Below are positions 34,092-44,991 of a stretch of DNA of 64,000 nt, in pieces (within the stretch, counting starts at the first letter, position 1; each line of letters starts with the position of its first letter). Below the pieces are notes generated by a model. It worked only from the letters and a program-made list of their open reading frames with translations. It was not told the origin of the DNA and searched no databases. The translations under genes were made by a program, and so were the position numbers. This DNA comes from an uncultured Gammaproteobacteria bacterium (GTDB taxonomy: Bacteria; Pseudomonadota; Gammaproteobacteria; Eutrophobiales; Eutrophobiaceae): NCBI GenBank assembly GCA_943788005.1, contig CALSOP010000002.1:248001-312000 (forward strand). Reading direction: 5' to 3'.

Positions 34092-36698
34092 TCAAGTGGA
34101 AATTTGACTGCGTATCCAGTCTGGGACATTTTTTAGTGCATCTTCCAAACTTGATGGGTCGTTTCCGCCTGCCTGAGCCATATCCGGTCGGCCACCTCCT
34201 TTCCCACCAACTTGCTGTGCGACATGGTTGACCAAGTCACCCGCCTTGATTCGGTCAGTGGCGTCTTGAGTTACTCCAGCAACCAAACTCACTTTTGAAT
34301 CGTTCACTGTCGCTAGTATAACTGCTGCCGTGCCGAGCTTATTTTTCAATTGGTCGACTGTATCGCGTAGGGTTTTTGGATCGATACCTTCGAGAGATTT
34401 TGCAATGACTTTAATCCCTTCTATAATCTCTGCATCGCTGGCCATATCCGAGCCTGCACTACTGGCCATCTTACCTTTAAGTTGTTCCAGTTCTTTTTCC
34501 AGTTTACGGGTTTTCTCGATTTGAGCAGAAAGCTTCGAGTCGACTGACTCTATATCTGTTTTAAGGATCTCGGCTATTCTTTGTAATTTAACTTCCGCAT
34601 TTTCAATCCAGTTTAACGCACCAACACCCGTTACGGCTTCTATCCGACGAACACCTGATGCCGTTCCAGACTCCGAGACTATTTTGAAAAAACCGATATC
34701 TCCCGCACGTTCAACGTGTGTGCCGCCACAGAGTTCGCATGAAAAATCACCACCTATATTTAATACCCTAACCGTATCTTCATACTTTTCACCAAATAAA
34801 GACATGGCTCCAGACGCCTTGGCTTTATCCAATGACATAACCTGGACTTCAGTCGCTTCATTCTTTAATACTTGAGAATTTACCAATCTTTCAATCTCTT
34901 GAATCTGTTGTTTTGTTAAGGGCTCGTTATGTGAAAAATCAAAACGTAATCTGTCATCAGCAACCAACGATCCTTTTTGTACGACATGGTCGCCTAATAG
35001 GTTACGTAATGCGGTATGTAATAGGTGCGTCGCCGAATGATTACGCATGATGTCGATACGTCGCTTTTGATCAACAGATGCACGCACAACATCACCCACT
35101 TTTAATGTGCCTGTACGCAGTACACCAAGGTGTATATGTGATTGGCCTTGTTTCTTTGTATCTTCTATTTCAAAAAAAACATCATCGGTAAAGAGTTCGC
35201 CCTTATCGCCCACTTGACCACCTGACTGAGCATAGAATGGTGTTTCTAATAATATAACGCCGCCAATATCACCTTGTTTTAAAGACTTTACATTACGACC
35301 ATCCTGATAAAGCGCAATGATAGTCGTCTTTTGCCGTAAGCGTTCGTAACCCGTAAATGCACTGACTAAGCTATCATCGGTATCTACCGAAACACCGACA
35401 TCAAACTTACTGGCAGCACGCGCACGTTTACGTTGTTCAGCCATGGCCTTATTAAAGCCATCCATATCGACTTTTAGGTTCCGTTCACGCGCTATATCTG
35501 CGGTGAGATCAACTGGGAATCCATAAGTATCATATAAGCGGAAAACATCTTCTCCCTGGATCACATCACCATCCATTTTACTGATAACGTCATCCAGTAC
35601 TTTTAGGCCTTGTTCAAGAGTCTCGGCAAAACGGTCTTCTTCAGCAAGCAATGTTCTTTCAATATTTGCTTTTGATTGTTCTAACTCAGGATAGGCTTTG
35701 CCCATAACTTGATTGAGCACATCAACCAGCTTATAAAAAAACGGCTCACTAAAACCTAGTTTATTACCATGCCGAATTGCACGACGAATGATTCTGCGTA
35801 AGACATATCCTCGTCCTTCATTTGAAGGTATAACACCATCAGTAATTAAGAATGAACAGGAACGAATATGATCCGCAACCACTTGGCTTGATATGGCATC
35901 AAGATTGTTTTTACCTGACAGCTCCTTTATTGCCTGAATAATTTTTCCAAATAATTCAATCTCATAATTATTATGCACATCCTGCATCACAGCAGTAATA
36001 CGTTCCAACCCCATACCAGTATCAACAGAGGGATGTGGAATAGGCTTTAGATTACCACTTGTATCACGATCAAATTGTGTGAATACGAGATTCCATATTT
36101 CGATATAACGGTCCAGATCTGAACCTTCTGAACCTGGGGGACCACCAGGGATATCTTCACCATGGTCATAGAATATTTCACTACAAGGGCCACAAGGGCC
36201 TGTATCACCCATGGACCAAAAATTATCGGCTGCGCCACAGCGACTAAAGCGCTCTGGTGAAACACCAATTTCTTTTAACCAAATATCGGCCGCTTCATCA
36301 TCGTCTTCAAAGACGGTTATCCATAATTTAGATTCTGGTATTTTTAATTCTTCAGTTAAATACTCCCAGGCATAAGCAATCGCTTCACGCTTAAAGTAAT
36401 CACCAAAACTAAAATTACCTAGCATTTCAAAAAAGGTGTGATGGCGTGCGGTGTAACCAACATTTTCTAGGTCATTATGTTTACCACCCGCGCGTACACA
36501 ACGTTGCGAAGATGTCGCCCGTTTATAATCACGTTTTTCTCTACCAAGAAAGACATCCTTGAATTGCACCATGCCCGCATTAGTGAATAATAAAGTAGGA
36601 TCATTTGATGGTACCAAAGAGCTACTCGAGACTACTTCATGATCTTTCGATTTAAAGAAATCTAGGAATGATTGGCGAATATCGTTGCTGGTTTTCAT
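34092..36698 (-). CDS. alaS: Alanyl-tRNA synthetase
   Basis: An 868-residue class II synthetase charging tRNA-Ala. The catalytic domain comes first ([30 protein letters not shown]), then the editing domain with zinc ligands in [11 protein letters not shown] and CELCGGTHV, and a C-terminal oligomerisation/DHHA1 domain ending [15 protein letters not shown]. Length is normal. Its ATG overlaps the recX stop by one base (TAATG), so translation is coupled. Confidence 0.97.
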   Translation of the reverse strand: MKTSNDIRQSFLDFFKSKDHEVVSSSSLVPSNDPTLLFTNAGMVQFKDVFLGREKRDYKRATSSQRCVRAGGKHNDLENVGYTARHHTFFEMLGNFSFGDYFKREAIAYAWEYLTEELKIPESKLWITVFEDDDEAADIWLKEIGVSPERFSRCGAADNFWSMGDTGPCGPCSEIFYDHGEDIPGGPPGSEGSDLDRYIEIWNLVFTQFDRDTSGNLKPIPHPSVDTGMGLERITAVMQDVHNNYEIELFGKIIQAIKELSGKNNLDAISSQVVADHIRSCSFLITDGVIPSNEGRGYVLRRIIRRAIRHGNKLGFSEPFFYKLVDVLNQVMGKAYPELEQSKANIERTLLAEEDRFAETLEQGLKVLDDVISKMDGDVIQGEDVFRLYDTYGFPVDLTADIARERNLKVDMDGFNKAMAEQRKRARAASKFDVGVSVDTDDSLVSAFTGYERLRQKTTIIALYQDGRNVKSLKQGDIGGVILLETPFYAQSGGQVGDKGELFTDDVFFEIEDTKKQGQSHIHLGVLRTGTLKVGDVVRASVDQKRRIDIMRNHSATHLLHTALRNLLGDHVVQKGSLVADDRLRFDFSHNEPLTKQQIQEIERLVNSQVLKNEATEVQVMSLDKAKASGAMSLFGEKYEDTVRVLNIGGDFSCELCGGTHVERAGDIGFFKIVSESGTASGVRRIEAVTGVGALNWIENAEVKLQRIAEILKTDIESVDSKLSAQIEKTRKLEKELEQLKGKMASSAGSDMASDAEIIEGIKVIAKSLEGIDPKTLRDTVDQLKNKLGTAAVILATVNDSKVSLVAGVTQDATDRIKAGDLVNHVAQQVGGKGGGRPDMAQAGGNDPSSLEDALKNVPDWIRSQIST

Positions 36699-37138
36699 TA
36701 TTTTAAAAGTTGGCTTATCTGTTCACTACTGAAACCGCGACTATATAGGAATCGAGATTGTTTTGCCTTAGTTTGATAATCCCTAGGGACACTTTCACCG
36801 TATTTTTTTACCCTGACTTCTTCTGCCAACGTCATCCAGTCTATCGATTCTGATTCAAGGCATTGTTCGATCAAAACGGGCTCAACACCGCGTTGCCGTA
36901 ATTCCTGAATAATCTTATTCGGTCCCTGCCCTTTGTTAAGACTATGATGCACAAAACTCTCGGCAAATCGTTCATCACTCTGGAGACCTTCACCGCTCAG
37001 GGTATTCAACAGATCTTCGATCAAACCCTCATCTGTGCAACGCCGTGCGAGTTTATTTGCCAATTCCTTGCGGCTATGTTCCCGCCTAGCCAGAAAGTCA
37101 CATGCCCGCTGCAGGACTTCCTGGCGTTCTGTACTCAG
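36698..37138 (-). CDS. recX: RecA regulatory protein RecX, probable CTG start
   Basis: RecX caps and inhibits RecA filaments. The track start (TTG at 37063, 121 residues) omits conserved sequence: the open frame upstream reads [25 protein letters not shown], the normal RecX N-terminus. No ATG, GTG or TTG exists in that stretch. The best start is CTG at 37138, overlapping the recA stop (CTGA), with AAGGAG seven bases upstream; this gives 146 residues, near the usual size. The three-helix repeats ([31 protein letters not shown]) are intact. Confidence 0.88.
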   Translation of the reverse strand: MSTERQEVLQRACDFLARREHSRKELANKLARRCTDEGLIEDLLNTLSGEGLQSDERFAESFVHHSLNKGQGPNKIIQELRQRGVEPVLIEQCLESESIDWMTLAEEVRVKKYGESVPRDYQTKAKQSRFLYSRGFSSEQISQLLK

Positions 37139-38214
37139 ACTGCTGCTCCTTCTTTCTCGGCCTCTTCTTCTTGGGCACCATTAACTTCAGTAACATCTTC
37201 TGGTGTTAGTTTAGGCAGTAATTGTTCCCTTATATTTGCTTCAATTTCTTCTGCAATCTTTGGGTTTTCTTTTAAGAAGTTACGCACGTTTTCCTTCCCT
37301 TGGCCAATGCGATCATCCTTGTAGCTGTACCATGCACCGGCTTTATCGATAAGCTCAAGTTTCACGCCTAAGTCAATCACTTCACCTAAACGAGAAATCC
37401 CTTCATTATACAAAATTTCAAACTCTGCTTGTTTAAAGGGTGGCGCTATCTTATTTTTCACGACCTTCACACGAGTTTCATTACCGATGACTTCATCACC
37501 TCTTTTAATCGCGCCTATTCTTCTGATATCTAAACGCACCGAGGCATAAAACTTTAATGCATTACCACCCGTGGTTGTTTCCGGGCTACCGAACATGACA
37601 CCAATCTTCATGCGGATTTGGTTAATAAAAATAACACAACAATTCGCGCGTTTGATATTACCCGTCAGCTTTCTTAAAGCTTGCGACATTAAACGGGCGG
37701 CAAGGCCCATGTGTGAATCACCCATCTCACCTTCTATTTCTGCCTTCGGTACTAATGCAGCAACGGAATCGATTACGACCAATTCAACAGCACCACTACG
37801 AACTAACATGTCACAAATCTCTAATGCCTGCTCACCGGTATCAGGTTGCGATACGAGTAATTCATCAATATTCACCCCAAGCTTCTCAGCATAAACGGGG
37901 TCAAGGGCATGCTCTGCATCGATAAAGGCACAGGTCTTACCCTGCTTTTGTGCTTCGGCAATCGCTGATAAAGTTAGCGTAGTTTTACCAGAAGACTCAG
38001 GTCCATAAATTTCGACGACACGCCCATAAGGTAATCCACCAGCGCCGAGCGCGACATCTAGGCCTATTGAACCGGTGCTCACCGTGGGCACTGCTGCCAC
38101 AGCTTGGTCACCCATTTTCATAACAGAACCTTTGCCAAATTGTTTTTCAATTTGGCCTAACGCCATCGATAGTGCTCTCTTCTTATCTTCTTCAATCTTT
38201 TCTGCGCTTGCCAT
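37135..38214 (-). CDS. recA: Recombinase RecA
   Basis: A 359-residue DNA strand-exchange ATPase and co-protease of the SOS response. Walker A GPESSGKT at 71-78, Walker [11 protein letters not shown], loop L1 [20 protein letters not shown] and loop L2 around [26 protein letters not shown] are intact, and it ends in an acidic tail. No intein. It is followed with overlap by recX. I did not find a clear LexA box (CTGT-N8-ACAG) in the upstream 200 bases. Confidence 0.98.
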   Translation of the reverse strand: MASAEKIEEDKKRALSMALGQIEKQFGKGSVMKMGDQAVAAVPTVSTGSIGLDVALGAGGLPYGRVVEIYGPESSGKTTLTLSAIAEAQKQGKTCAFIDAEHALDPVYAEKLGVNIDELLVSQPDTGEQALEICDMLVRSGAVELVVIDSVAALVPKAEIEGEMGDSHMGLAARLMSQALRKLTGNIKRANCCVIFINQIRMKIGVMFGSPETTTGGNALKFYASVRLDIRRIGAIKRGDEVIGNETRVKVVKNKIAPPFKQAEFEILYNEGISRLGEVIDLGVKLELIDKAGAWYSYKDDRIGQGKENVRNFLKENPKIAEEIEANIREQLLPKLTPEDVTEVNGAQEEEAEKEGAAV

Positions 38215-38282
38215 GTTAATTCTCCATGTTTGCTTTATTCGAAATACCTAAGCCATTCCCCCGAACAGCCCTCATGGAAAGA

Positions 38283-38311
38283 ACTATAGTTAATACATTT
38301 TTTAATGTCAA
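38283..38311 (-). promoter_or_regulatory. Sigma-70 promoter of recA
   Basis: On the minus strand TTGACA (38311-38306) and TATAGT (38288-38283) are separated by 17 bases, close to consensus. The spacer holds ACATT-AAAA-AATGT, an inverted repeat of operator size. Further upstream TTTTTACTA occurs twice. The region is shared with the divergent WYL regulator. Confidence 0.65.
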
Positions 38312-38413
38312 TACTTTTTACTACCTGTGTATTTTTTACTATATAATATATTTTATTAGCTAGTGGTCATATTTTGTATAATCCGTGACATTAAACCTAT
38401 TTTTATAATAACA

Positions 38414-39286
38414 ATGCTAAACGATATCAAATGGGCGACGCGCCAACGCTTGCAATACATAGAGCTTATGGCCTATTACACGGGTGTTGTCACTCGTAGT
38501 GAGGTGGCCAAAGCCTTCGGTATCTCCGATGCTGCCGCGACTAAGGATCTGAAGCTGTATAGCGAGATAGCCCCTGAAAACCTGACTTATAAGCACACTG
38601 TATTTGGATTTGTGCCAACACTCTCATTTAAAGAGGTTTTTGCGGATCTTTCACCGGCAATCGTTTTACCCATGATAGAAGCTAATCTGACTGTTGTTGG
38701 CGGCCCTAGCCAAGATAGCGCTGTATTCGGTATCCCTGTTGATGGCCTCGTCCTACCCAATCGATTACCTGACAAGGCCGTGCTGGCACAGGTAACACGT
38801 GCCATACATAACAAGAAAAAGCTAAATGTTAGTTACCATTCACTTTCACAAAGAACCTCTGATGAAAGCCGTATTATCGAGCCTCATTCTCTAGTCAACA
38901 CCGGTTTTCGCTGGCATGTCCGTGCTTACAATGAGGATACCTTTGATTTCAGAGACTTCGTCTTATCACGCTTTGAAGATGCAGAGTGCAGGGATGAACA
39001 GGCTGAATCCAGTGCTCAATATGATGATGACTGGGTTGAGATCATCACAATGAAATTGACTCCCCACCCGAAACTGGAAGATAGAAATCGAGCAAGCCTA
39101 CTAATCGATTACGGCAGTGATAATGACATTATCGAGATTAAAATCCGCCGCGCCTTGATTGGCTATTTACTACAACAACTGTCTGTTGATACGACGCAAG
39201 ACCACTCATTAAATCCGAATAAATATCAGTTGATTGTATTGAATCGTGACGAAATAGAGCCTTTTGCCGGTTGGGCGTTTAATTAA
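38414..39286 (+). CDS. WYL-domain transcription regulator, BrxR/CapW-like
   Basis: The ATG at 38414 gives 290 residues starting MLNDIKWATRQRLQYIELM; the track start adds 17 unlikely residues. An N-terminal winged helix (GVVTRSEVAKAFGISDAAATKDLKLYSEIAP) precedes a WYL domain (about 125-200: VSYHSLSQRTSDESRIIEPHSLVNTGFRWHVRAYN) and a C-terminal extension. This is the build of BrxR and CapW, dimeric repressors that control BREX and CBASS defence operons and may sense nucleic-acid ligands. No defence genes are present here; it sits alone between recA and pncC, divergent from recA. Confidence 0.8.
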   Translation: MLNDIKWATRQRLQYIELMAYYTGVVTRSEVAKAFGISDAAATKDLKLYSEIAPENLTYKHTVFGFVPTLSFKEVFADLSPAIVLPMIEANLTVVGGPSQDSAVFGIPVDGLVLPNRLPDKAVLAQVTRAIHNKKKLNVSYHSLSQRTSDESRIIEPHSLVNTGFRWHVRAYNEDTFDFRDFVLSRFEDAECRDEQAESSAQYDDDWVEIITMKLTPHPKLEDRNRASLLIDYGSDNDIIEIKIRRALIGYLLQQLSVDTTQDHSLNPNKYQLIVLNRDEIEPFAGWAFN

Positions 39287-39311
39287 ACTAAAAAAGTATT
39301 TCCGGCTTTTA

Positions 39312-39806
39312 CTATGATGCTTTTTTTAATAAATCAATTAAACCTTGTATTGCTAATAAACAAGACTGTTCTCTGACCTTTAATCGATCACCATCAAAAC
39401 GAATTCGCGTTGTTGTTCCTTCATTGCCTCGCTTGTACCATCCCAAGCACACTGTGCCGACAGGTTTATCCTCTGAGCCACCGTCCGGACCTGCTACACC
39501 AGTAATTGATACGCTGTAATCTGCCCGACTATTTTCGACGGCGCCTATCGCCATGGCGCTTGCTGTTTCTTCACTGACTGCGCCAAACTTTTGAATCGTA
39601 TCAAACGGCACGTCTAACATTTCTTGCTTGGCTTCATTGGAGTAGGTAATAAAGCCACGTTCAAACCAGGCAGAACTCCCTGGTATGCACGTCAGAATTT
39701 CAGCAAGTCCTCCACCTGTACACGATTCAGCTGTGGCTAGCTTGGTTGATGTTTTTAAAAACAGTTCCGCGAGTTGTTCTGCTTGTAGTGTTGCTACATC
39801 ACTCAT
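39312..39806 (-). CDS. pncC: Nicotinamide-nucleotide amidohydrolase PncC (CinA C-terminal type)
   Basis: A 164-residue enzyme that converts NMN to nicotinate mononucleotide in pyridine-nucleotide salvage. Landmarks are KLATAESCTGGGLAEILT, the Ser/Lys/Tyr region WFERGFITYSNEAK, and SITGVAGPDGGSEDKPVGTV. Only the CinA C-terminal domain is present, as is usual beside recA. The start overlaps the tadA stop by 4 nt. Confidence 0.93.
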   Translation of the reverse strand: MSDVATLQAEQLAELFLKTSTKLATAESCTGGGLAEILTCIPGSSAWFERGFITYSNEAKQEMLDVPFDTIQKFGAVSEETASAMAIGAVENSRADYSVSITGVAGPDGGSEDKPVGTVCLGWYKRGNEGTTTRIRFDGDRLKVREQSCLLAIQGLIDLLKKAS

Positions 39807-40264
39807 GATGGCTTTAATCTTTTCTCTTTAAAGAATGTCTGAATTAATGCACGGCACTCATCTTCCATTATGCTTTTGTCTATTTCAACCTTGTGATTTA
39901 ATTCTTCTGTTTGAAGTAGGTTAAAGATGCTGCCACACGCGCCTGTTTTTGGATCTGCAACAGCGAAAATAAGTTTAGAAAGTCGTGCATGGACAATAGC
40001 ACCCGCGCACATTGCACAAGGTTCGAGTGTGACATACATCGTTGCGCCAGGTAGACGATAGTTGCCGACATTGTTGCCTGCGTTACGTAACGCTATTATT
40101 TCAGCATGCGCTGTGGGGTCATGAGATGATATCGGTTGATTCCAACCTTCTCCAATAATTTTATCTTCATGAACGATAACTGCGCCAACAGGAACCTCAT
40201 CATATTCTTTCGCTTTTTGCGCTAATTCAAAAGCACGCTGCATCCATTTAACATTATGATCCAT
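39803..40264 (-). CDS. tadA: tRNA-specific adenosine deaminase TadA
   Basis: It makes inosine at the wobble position of tRNA-Arg(ACG), the very tRNA encoded at 32113. Zinc site HAEIIALRNAG and PCAMCAGAIVHARL are intact. The track start (40324) would overlap guaA by 44 nt; the ATG at 40264 gives MDHNVKWMQRAFELA, the normal TadA start, 153 residues, 16 nt after the guaA stop. Overlaps pncC by 4 nt. Confidence 0.94.
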   Translation of the reverse strand: MDHNVKWMQRAFELAQKAKEYDEVPVGAVIVHEDKIIGEGWNQPISSHDPTAHAEIIALRNAGNNVGNYRLPGATMYVTLEPCAMCAGAIVHARLSKLIFAVADPKTGACGSIFNLLQTEELNHKVEIDKSIMEDECRALIQTFFKEKRLKPS

Positions 40265-40280
40265 GGATGCTAATGAATTG

Positions 40281-41861
40281 TCATTCCCACTCGATAGTAG
40301 CCGGCGGTTTTCCTGAAATATCATAGGTTACGCGCGAAATGCCATCGACTTCATTGATAATACGATTGGAAACATGTCCGAGAAAGTCGTACGGCAGATG
40401 TGCCCAATGTGCTGTCATAAAATCTACGGTTACAACAGCACGTAATGAAACAACATAATCATATTTACGCGCATCACCCATGACACCGACAGACTTAACA
40501 GGAAGGAACACTGTAAAGGCCTGGCTCACTTCATCGTATAAATTATTCGCACGAAGTTCTTCGATAAAGATATTGTCTGCAAGGCGCAGTAGATCTGCAT
40601 ATTCTTTTTTAACTTCACCTAAAATTCTCACACCTAAACCTGGCCCAGGGAACGGATGACGATAAACCATTTCTTTTGGTAAGCCGAGCTGCACTCCCAA
40701 GCGTCTAACTTCATCTTTGAAGAGTTCACGTAAGGGCTCGACCAATTCCATCTTCATCGTGTCGGGCAGACCACCAACATTATGATGTGATTTTATAACA
40801 TGCGCCTTACCGCTCTTGGCGCCGGCAGACTCGATCACGTCAGGATAAATTGTACCCTGCGCCAACCATTTCATATCATCGAAATCATTTGAATGCTCTT
40901 CAAAGATTTTGATGAATTCACCACCAATGATCTTACGTTTAACTTCCGGGTCTTCAACACCACTTAGTTCATCGAGAAAACGTTGCTCGGCATCGACCCG
41001 AATAACTTTGATACCCATATGTTCGGCGAAGGTTTCCATAACTTGATCACCTTCGTTCAACCGCAACAAACCATTATCAACGAATACACAAGTCAATTGA
41101 TCACCAATCGCTTCATGTAATAGTGCGGCAACAACTGAAGAATCAACACCGCCGGATAAGGCTAATAACACTTGATCATTGCCAACCTGTTCTTTAACTC
41201 TTGCTATACCGTCTTCAACAATATTTTCTGTTGTCCAAAGTGAATGGCATCCAGCGACTTTATGTAGAAATCGTTGCAAGATAGCCTGTCCTTGGGTCGT
41301 ATGTGTTACTTCCGGGTGAAACTGTAAGCCATAAAAGTTTCGCGTCTCATCAGCGATACCGGCGATGGGCGCGTTTTCGGTAGAGGCAATCACTTTGAAC
41401 CCTTCCGGTAATGTTTCAACGCGATCGCCGTGGCTCATCCACACGTTTAAAAGTCCATGACCTTCGTCATTGACTTCATCTTGTATATCTTTCAATAAAT
41501 TTGAATGACCACGTGCTCTAATTTGCGCATAACCGAATTCACGTAGGTTGGAATTAGCCACTTTGCCACCAAGCTGTTCTGCCATGGTTTGCATACCATA
41601 ACAAATACCTAATACGGGTAACCCCATATTGAATACCAGTTCGGGGGCTCTGACACCATTTAGCTCAGTAACCGTTTCCGGTCCACCTGAAAGTATGATG
41701 GCATTAGGTTTGAAATCTTTTATTGCCTGCTCTTCCATATCAAAGGCATGGATCTCACTATAGACACCCGCTTCGCGGACACGTCTGGCAATAAGTTGAG
41801 TGTATTGCGATCCAAAATCCAGGATCAAGATACGTTCGGAATGTATATCAGTTGTCATCAA
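40281..41861 (-). CDS. guaA: GMP synthase (glutamine-hydrolysing)
   Basis: A 526-residue enzyme converting XMP to GMP. The N-terminal glutamine amidotransferase has nucleophile Cys87 (LGICYGMQ) and [11 protein letters not shown]. The ATP-pyrophosphatase has the PP-loop [11 protein letters not shown], and the C-terminal dimerisation domain ends [16 protein letters not shown]. It lies downstream of guaB in the usual guaBA order, but the two are separated by ~200 nt holding a repeat. Confidence 0.97.
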   Translation of the reverse strand: MMTTDIHSERILILDFGSQYTQLIARRVREAGVYSEIHAFDMEEQAIKDFKPNAIILSGGPETVTELNGVRAPELVFNMGLPVLGICYGMQTMAEQLGGKVANSNLREFGYAQIRARGHSNLLKDIQDEVNDEGHGLLNVWMSHGDRVETLPEGFKVIASTENAPIAGIADETRNFYGLQFHPEVTHTTQGQAILQRFLHKVAGCHSLWTTENIVEDGIARVKEQVGNDQVLLALSGGVDSSVVAALLHEAIGDQLTCVFVDNGLLRLNEGDQVMETFAEHMGIKVIRVDAEQRFLDELSGVEDPEVKRKIIGGEFIKIFEEHSNDFDDMKWLAQGTIYPDVIESAGAKSGKAHVIKSHHNVGGLPDTMKMELVEPLRELFKDEVRRLGVQLGLPKEMVYRHPFPGPGLGVRILGEVKKEYADLLRLADNIFIEELRANNLYDEVSQAFTVFLPVKSVGVMGDARKYDYVVSLRAVVTVDFMTAHWAHLPYDFLGHVSNRIINEVDGISRVTYDISGKPPATIEWE

Positions 41862-41894
41862 TTTATTTTAAATTTAAATTCGAGTTTAAAAGTT

Positions 41895-42040
41895 CTTAAA
41901 TGAGTGCAAGACAAGGCAAAAAGTGGCGAGGAAGCGAATGACTGCATGGACGCAGGAGATAGAGCGACGCATGGAGCCAAAGCCGAGCACACATAATAGT
42001 AAGTGAGCATTTCGAGCTGCTTTTTAACGCAGTATTGTGC
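41895..42040. repeat. Dispersed repeat, copy B, possibly nested in a second repeat
   Basis: Bases 41938-41992 match the repeat at 503-556. The surrounding text (GCAAGACAAGGCAAAAAGTGGCGAGGAAGC ... GAGCACACATAATAGTAAGTGAGCATTTCGAGC) looks like one continuous intergenic repeat of a kind common in gammaproteobacteria, interrupted by the 50-bp unit. It fills the guaB-guaA gap, which contains no gene. Confidence 0.5.
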
Positions 42041-42060
42041 CATATGAGCGCTTTCAAATA

Positions 42061-43521
42061 TTAAACGCGATAGTTTGGTGGTTCTTTAGTAATAGTTACA
42101 TCATGCACATGACTTTCTTTGTAACCCGCATTGGTTATACGTGTAAATTTTGCTTTTTCGCGCATCTCTTTCAACGTAGAACAGCCGGTATAACCCATTG
42201 CTGCACGAATGCCTCCGGTCATTTGGTGGATAATAGCGGCTAGTGGACCTTTATAAGGAACCCGCCCTTCAATGCCTTCTGGCACCAATTTTTCAATTTC
42301 ATCATTCTCCTGAAAATAGCGATCCGAAGAACCATGTTGTTGCGACATGGCACCCAATGAGCCCATACCACGATACGATTTATAGGAGCGTCCTTGATAA
42401 AGCTCAACTTCACCCGGTGCTTCCTCGGTACCCGCGAACATGCCACCCATCATCGTACTATGCGCACCCGCAGCTAATGCCTTGGCAATATCGCCTGAAA
42501 AACGAATACCACCATCTGATATAAGCGGCACACCTTTACTCTTCAACGCCTTCGCAATATTGAAGACTGCAGATATCTGCGGCATACCAACACCACTAAC
42601 TACTCTCGTGGTACAGATCGAGCCAGGGCCTATTCCTACTTTCACAGCGTCGGCACCAGCATCGACTAGAGCAAGTGCTGCCTCAGCTGTAGCAATATTA
42701 CCGCCAATGACTTGAGTGTCTTTGAAATTCTGCTTTACCCACTTGACCATATCCAAAACACCTTTGGAATGCCCATGTGCAGTATCGACCACAATGACAT
42801 CTACACGTGACTTAACAAGTTGCTCTACTCGTTGCATTGACGCTTCTCCGACACCGACAGCTGCACCAACACGTAAACGCTCGGAAGAATCAATACAGGC
42901 ATTGGGATACTCAGATGCCTTTTGCATATCTTTAACGGTGATTAAGCCCGCAAGTTGAAACTTATCGTTTACTACCAGAACTTTTTCTATTCGGTGCTTA
43001 TGTAATAAAGCTCGAACTTCTTCCTTGGTAGCATTTTCTTGAACTGTTACAAGGTCTTCCTTACGCGTCATAATATTACGCACAGGATCATCTGTTTTAA
43101 TTTCAAAACGCAGATCACGACTGGTCACGATACCAACTAGCTCTTCCCCATCGACGACAGGGACACCTGAAATGTTTTTTTCACGGGTTAAATCGATAAC
43201 TTCCTGAATACTGGTATAAGGCCCGACTGTTAATGGTTCCTTGATAACACCACTCTCATATTTTTTAACCCGTCTTACATTCTTGGACTGCAGTTCAGGA
43301 CTCATATTCTTATGAATAATACCAATGCCGCCTTCCTGAGCCAAAGCTATAGCGAGTCCTGATTCAGTCACAGTATCCATAGCAGCAGATACAATAGGGA
43401 CGTTTAGGGTTATTTCCCTTGTTAACAGGGTTTGTAATGAGACTTCACGCGGTAAGACTTCAGAATAATCTGGTACGAGTAAAACATCATCAAAGGTAAG
43501 CGCTTCTTCAGCAATAATCAT
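42061..43521 (-). CDS. guaB: Inosine-5'-monophosphate dehydrogenase
   Basis: Oxidises IMP to XMP, the committed step to GMP. The track start (43557) adds 12 residues; I prefer the ATG at 43521 ([17 protein letters not shown]), which matches the family start and gives 486 residues. The barrel is interrupted by two CBS domains (about 95-205), the active-site loop is [11 protein letters not shown], and the mobile flap includes [10 protein letters not shown]. It is first in the guaBA pair, divergent from xseA. Confidence 0.96.
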   Translation of the reverse strand: MIIAEEALTFDDVLLVPDYSEVLPREVSLQTLLTREITLNVPIVSAAMDTVTESGLAIALAQEGGIGIIHKNMSPELQSKNVRRVKKYESGVIKEPLTVGPYTSIQEVIDLTREKNISGVPVVDGEELVGIVTSRDLRFEIKTDDPVRNIMTRKEDLVTVQENATKEEVRALLHKHRIEKVLVVNDKFQLAGLITVKDMQKASEYPNACIDSSERLRVGAAVGVGEASMQRVEQLVKSRVDVIVVDTAHGHSKGVLDMVKWVKQNFKDTQVIGGNIATAEAALALVDAGADAVKVGIGPGSICTTRVVSGVGMPQISAVFNIAKALKSKGVPLISDGGIRFSGDIAKALAAGAHSTMMGGMFAGTEEAPGEVELYQGRSYKSYRGMGSLGAMSQQHGSSDRYFQENDEIEKLVPEGIEGRVPYKGPLAAIIHQMTGGIRAAMGYTGCSTLKEMREKAKFTRITNAGYKESHVHDVTITKEPPNYRV

Positions 43522-43632
43522 GACGGGTCCATTTGTTGGATTTGAAATAACCGACAATTATAGTCTCTACTCGCTCAACGGCAAACTCTCTTCTGCTTTG
43601 TTTCGCTATTCTTTTCGCTTAACATAAATAAT

Positions 43633-44991
43633 ATGTCCCCAATCAATAGCAAATCACCCGATCCAAACGATATTTACACGATAAGTCGTTTAAATCGTGA
43701 AGTCCGCAGAGTTCTGGAAGATGTGTTTCCGACGATCTGGATACAAGGCGAGATTTCAAATCTAGCTAAACCAGCATCAGGCCATCTTTACTTCACCTTA
43801 AAAGACAATGCAGCCCAAGTAAGATGCGCCATGTTCAAAAACCGTCAATCTGGCCTACGATTTGATCCTGAAAATGGCATGCAAGTCATGGCTCGAGCCA
43901 ATATCGGACTTTATGAAGGTCGCGGCGAATACCAGCTCATCATCGAGTCACTAGAACCCGCTGGCGCTGGTGCGCTACAGATCGCTTTCGAAGCATTAAA
44001 ACAGAAGTTATCTACTGAAGGTCTATTTGCTGAAGAAAACAAAAAGTCACTACCGCAATATCCAAAAACTATTGGCATTATCACCTCAGCTACAGGAGCC
44101 GCCGTTCAAGATATCCTGAGTATCCTCAAACGTAGATACCCTTACGGCAAGGTGATTATTTACCCAGTTGCTGTACAGGGTGAAGGTGCGGCAATAAAGA
44201 TAGCTAATGCTATTAAACTTGCTGACCAACGAAAGGAATGTGATGTGTTAATCCTATCGCGCGGAGGTGGCTCCTTAGAAGATCTGTGGTCATTTAATGA
44301 AGAAGTTGTCGCACGTGCATTATTTGATACTGCAACACCCATTGTCAGTGGCGTAGGTCATGAAATTGATTTTACCATTGCCGACTTTGTTGCTGACCAT
44401 AGGGCGCCAACACCCTCAGCTGCCGCTGAGCTAGTCAGCCCTGATATGATAGAAACGGTTACAAAACTGAAGCAACAAGAAGAACAATTGATTCATCATC
44501 AAAAGCAAATTATTCATAATCTCCGTCGCCATGTTGAATTGTTATCGGTGCAAGTACCGCACCCTAAACAACGTCTAATAGAGCTAATGCAACGAACGGA
44601 TGAATACTCAATGCGAATCAGACATCAAATTGAGAGTGAGCTATCAAATAAAAAGATAAGCCTTTCTACATGGTTACATAAAATCAGTGAATTAAACCCT
44701 GTACATAAAGTTTCCCAACAGCTCGAAAAGGTAAAGCATATACAATCCCAACTTGAGCAATCGATAAAACAAATTCTTGATAAATCAAATAGCGACATTT
44801 CTAGATTGAGTCATATGTTGAACACTATTAGTCCTATCTCAACATTAGATCGAGGCTATGCCATTGTCACGGATACCAAAACAAATTCAATTGTTACAGG
44901 TGTTAATAATCTAAATGCCGGAGATCAACTTCGAATTAGATTATCTGCAGCTGAAATTGATTCGACTATAGATGAGATCCATGAAAACTAA
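43633..44991 (+). CDS. xseA: Exonuclease VII large subunit
   Basis: A 452-residue catalytic subunit of a processive single-strand exonuclease. An N-terminal OB domain (IWIQGEISNLAKPASGHLYFTLKD) precedes the nuclease domain (TSATGAAVQDILSILKRRYP, LSRGGGSLEDLWSFNEE, GVGHEIDFTIADFVADHRAPTPSAAAEL) and a long coiled coil (about 280-400). The small subunit XseB is not in this window. It overlaps the following peptidase gene by 20 nt. Confidence 0.96.
   Translation: MSPINSKSPDPNDIYTISRLNREVRRVLEDVFPTIWIQGEISNLAKPASGHLYFTLKDNAAQVRCAMFKNRQSGLRFDPENGMQVMARANIGLYEGRGEYQLIIESLEPAGAGALQIAFEALKQKLSTEGLFAEENKKSLPQYPKTIGIITSATGAAVQDILSILKRRYPYGKVIIYPVAVQGEGAAIKIANAIKLADQRKECDVLILSRGGGSLEDLWSFNEEVVARALFDTATPIVSGVGHEIDFTIADFVADHRAPTPSAAAELVSPDMIETVTKLKQQEEQLIHHQKQIIHNLRRHVELLSVQVPHPKQRLIELMQRTDEYSMRIRHQIESELSNKKISLSTWLHKISELNPVHKVSQQLEKVKHIQSQLEQSIKQILDKSNSDISRLSHMLNTISPISTLDRGYAIVTDTKTNSIVTGVNNLNAGDQLRIRLSAAEIDSTIDEIHEN

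Noticed and set aside
38215-38400. LexA (SOS) box upstream of recA
   Set aside because: Only a CTGT half-site at about 38325 was seen, with no matching ACAG at the right spacing.
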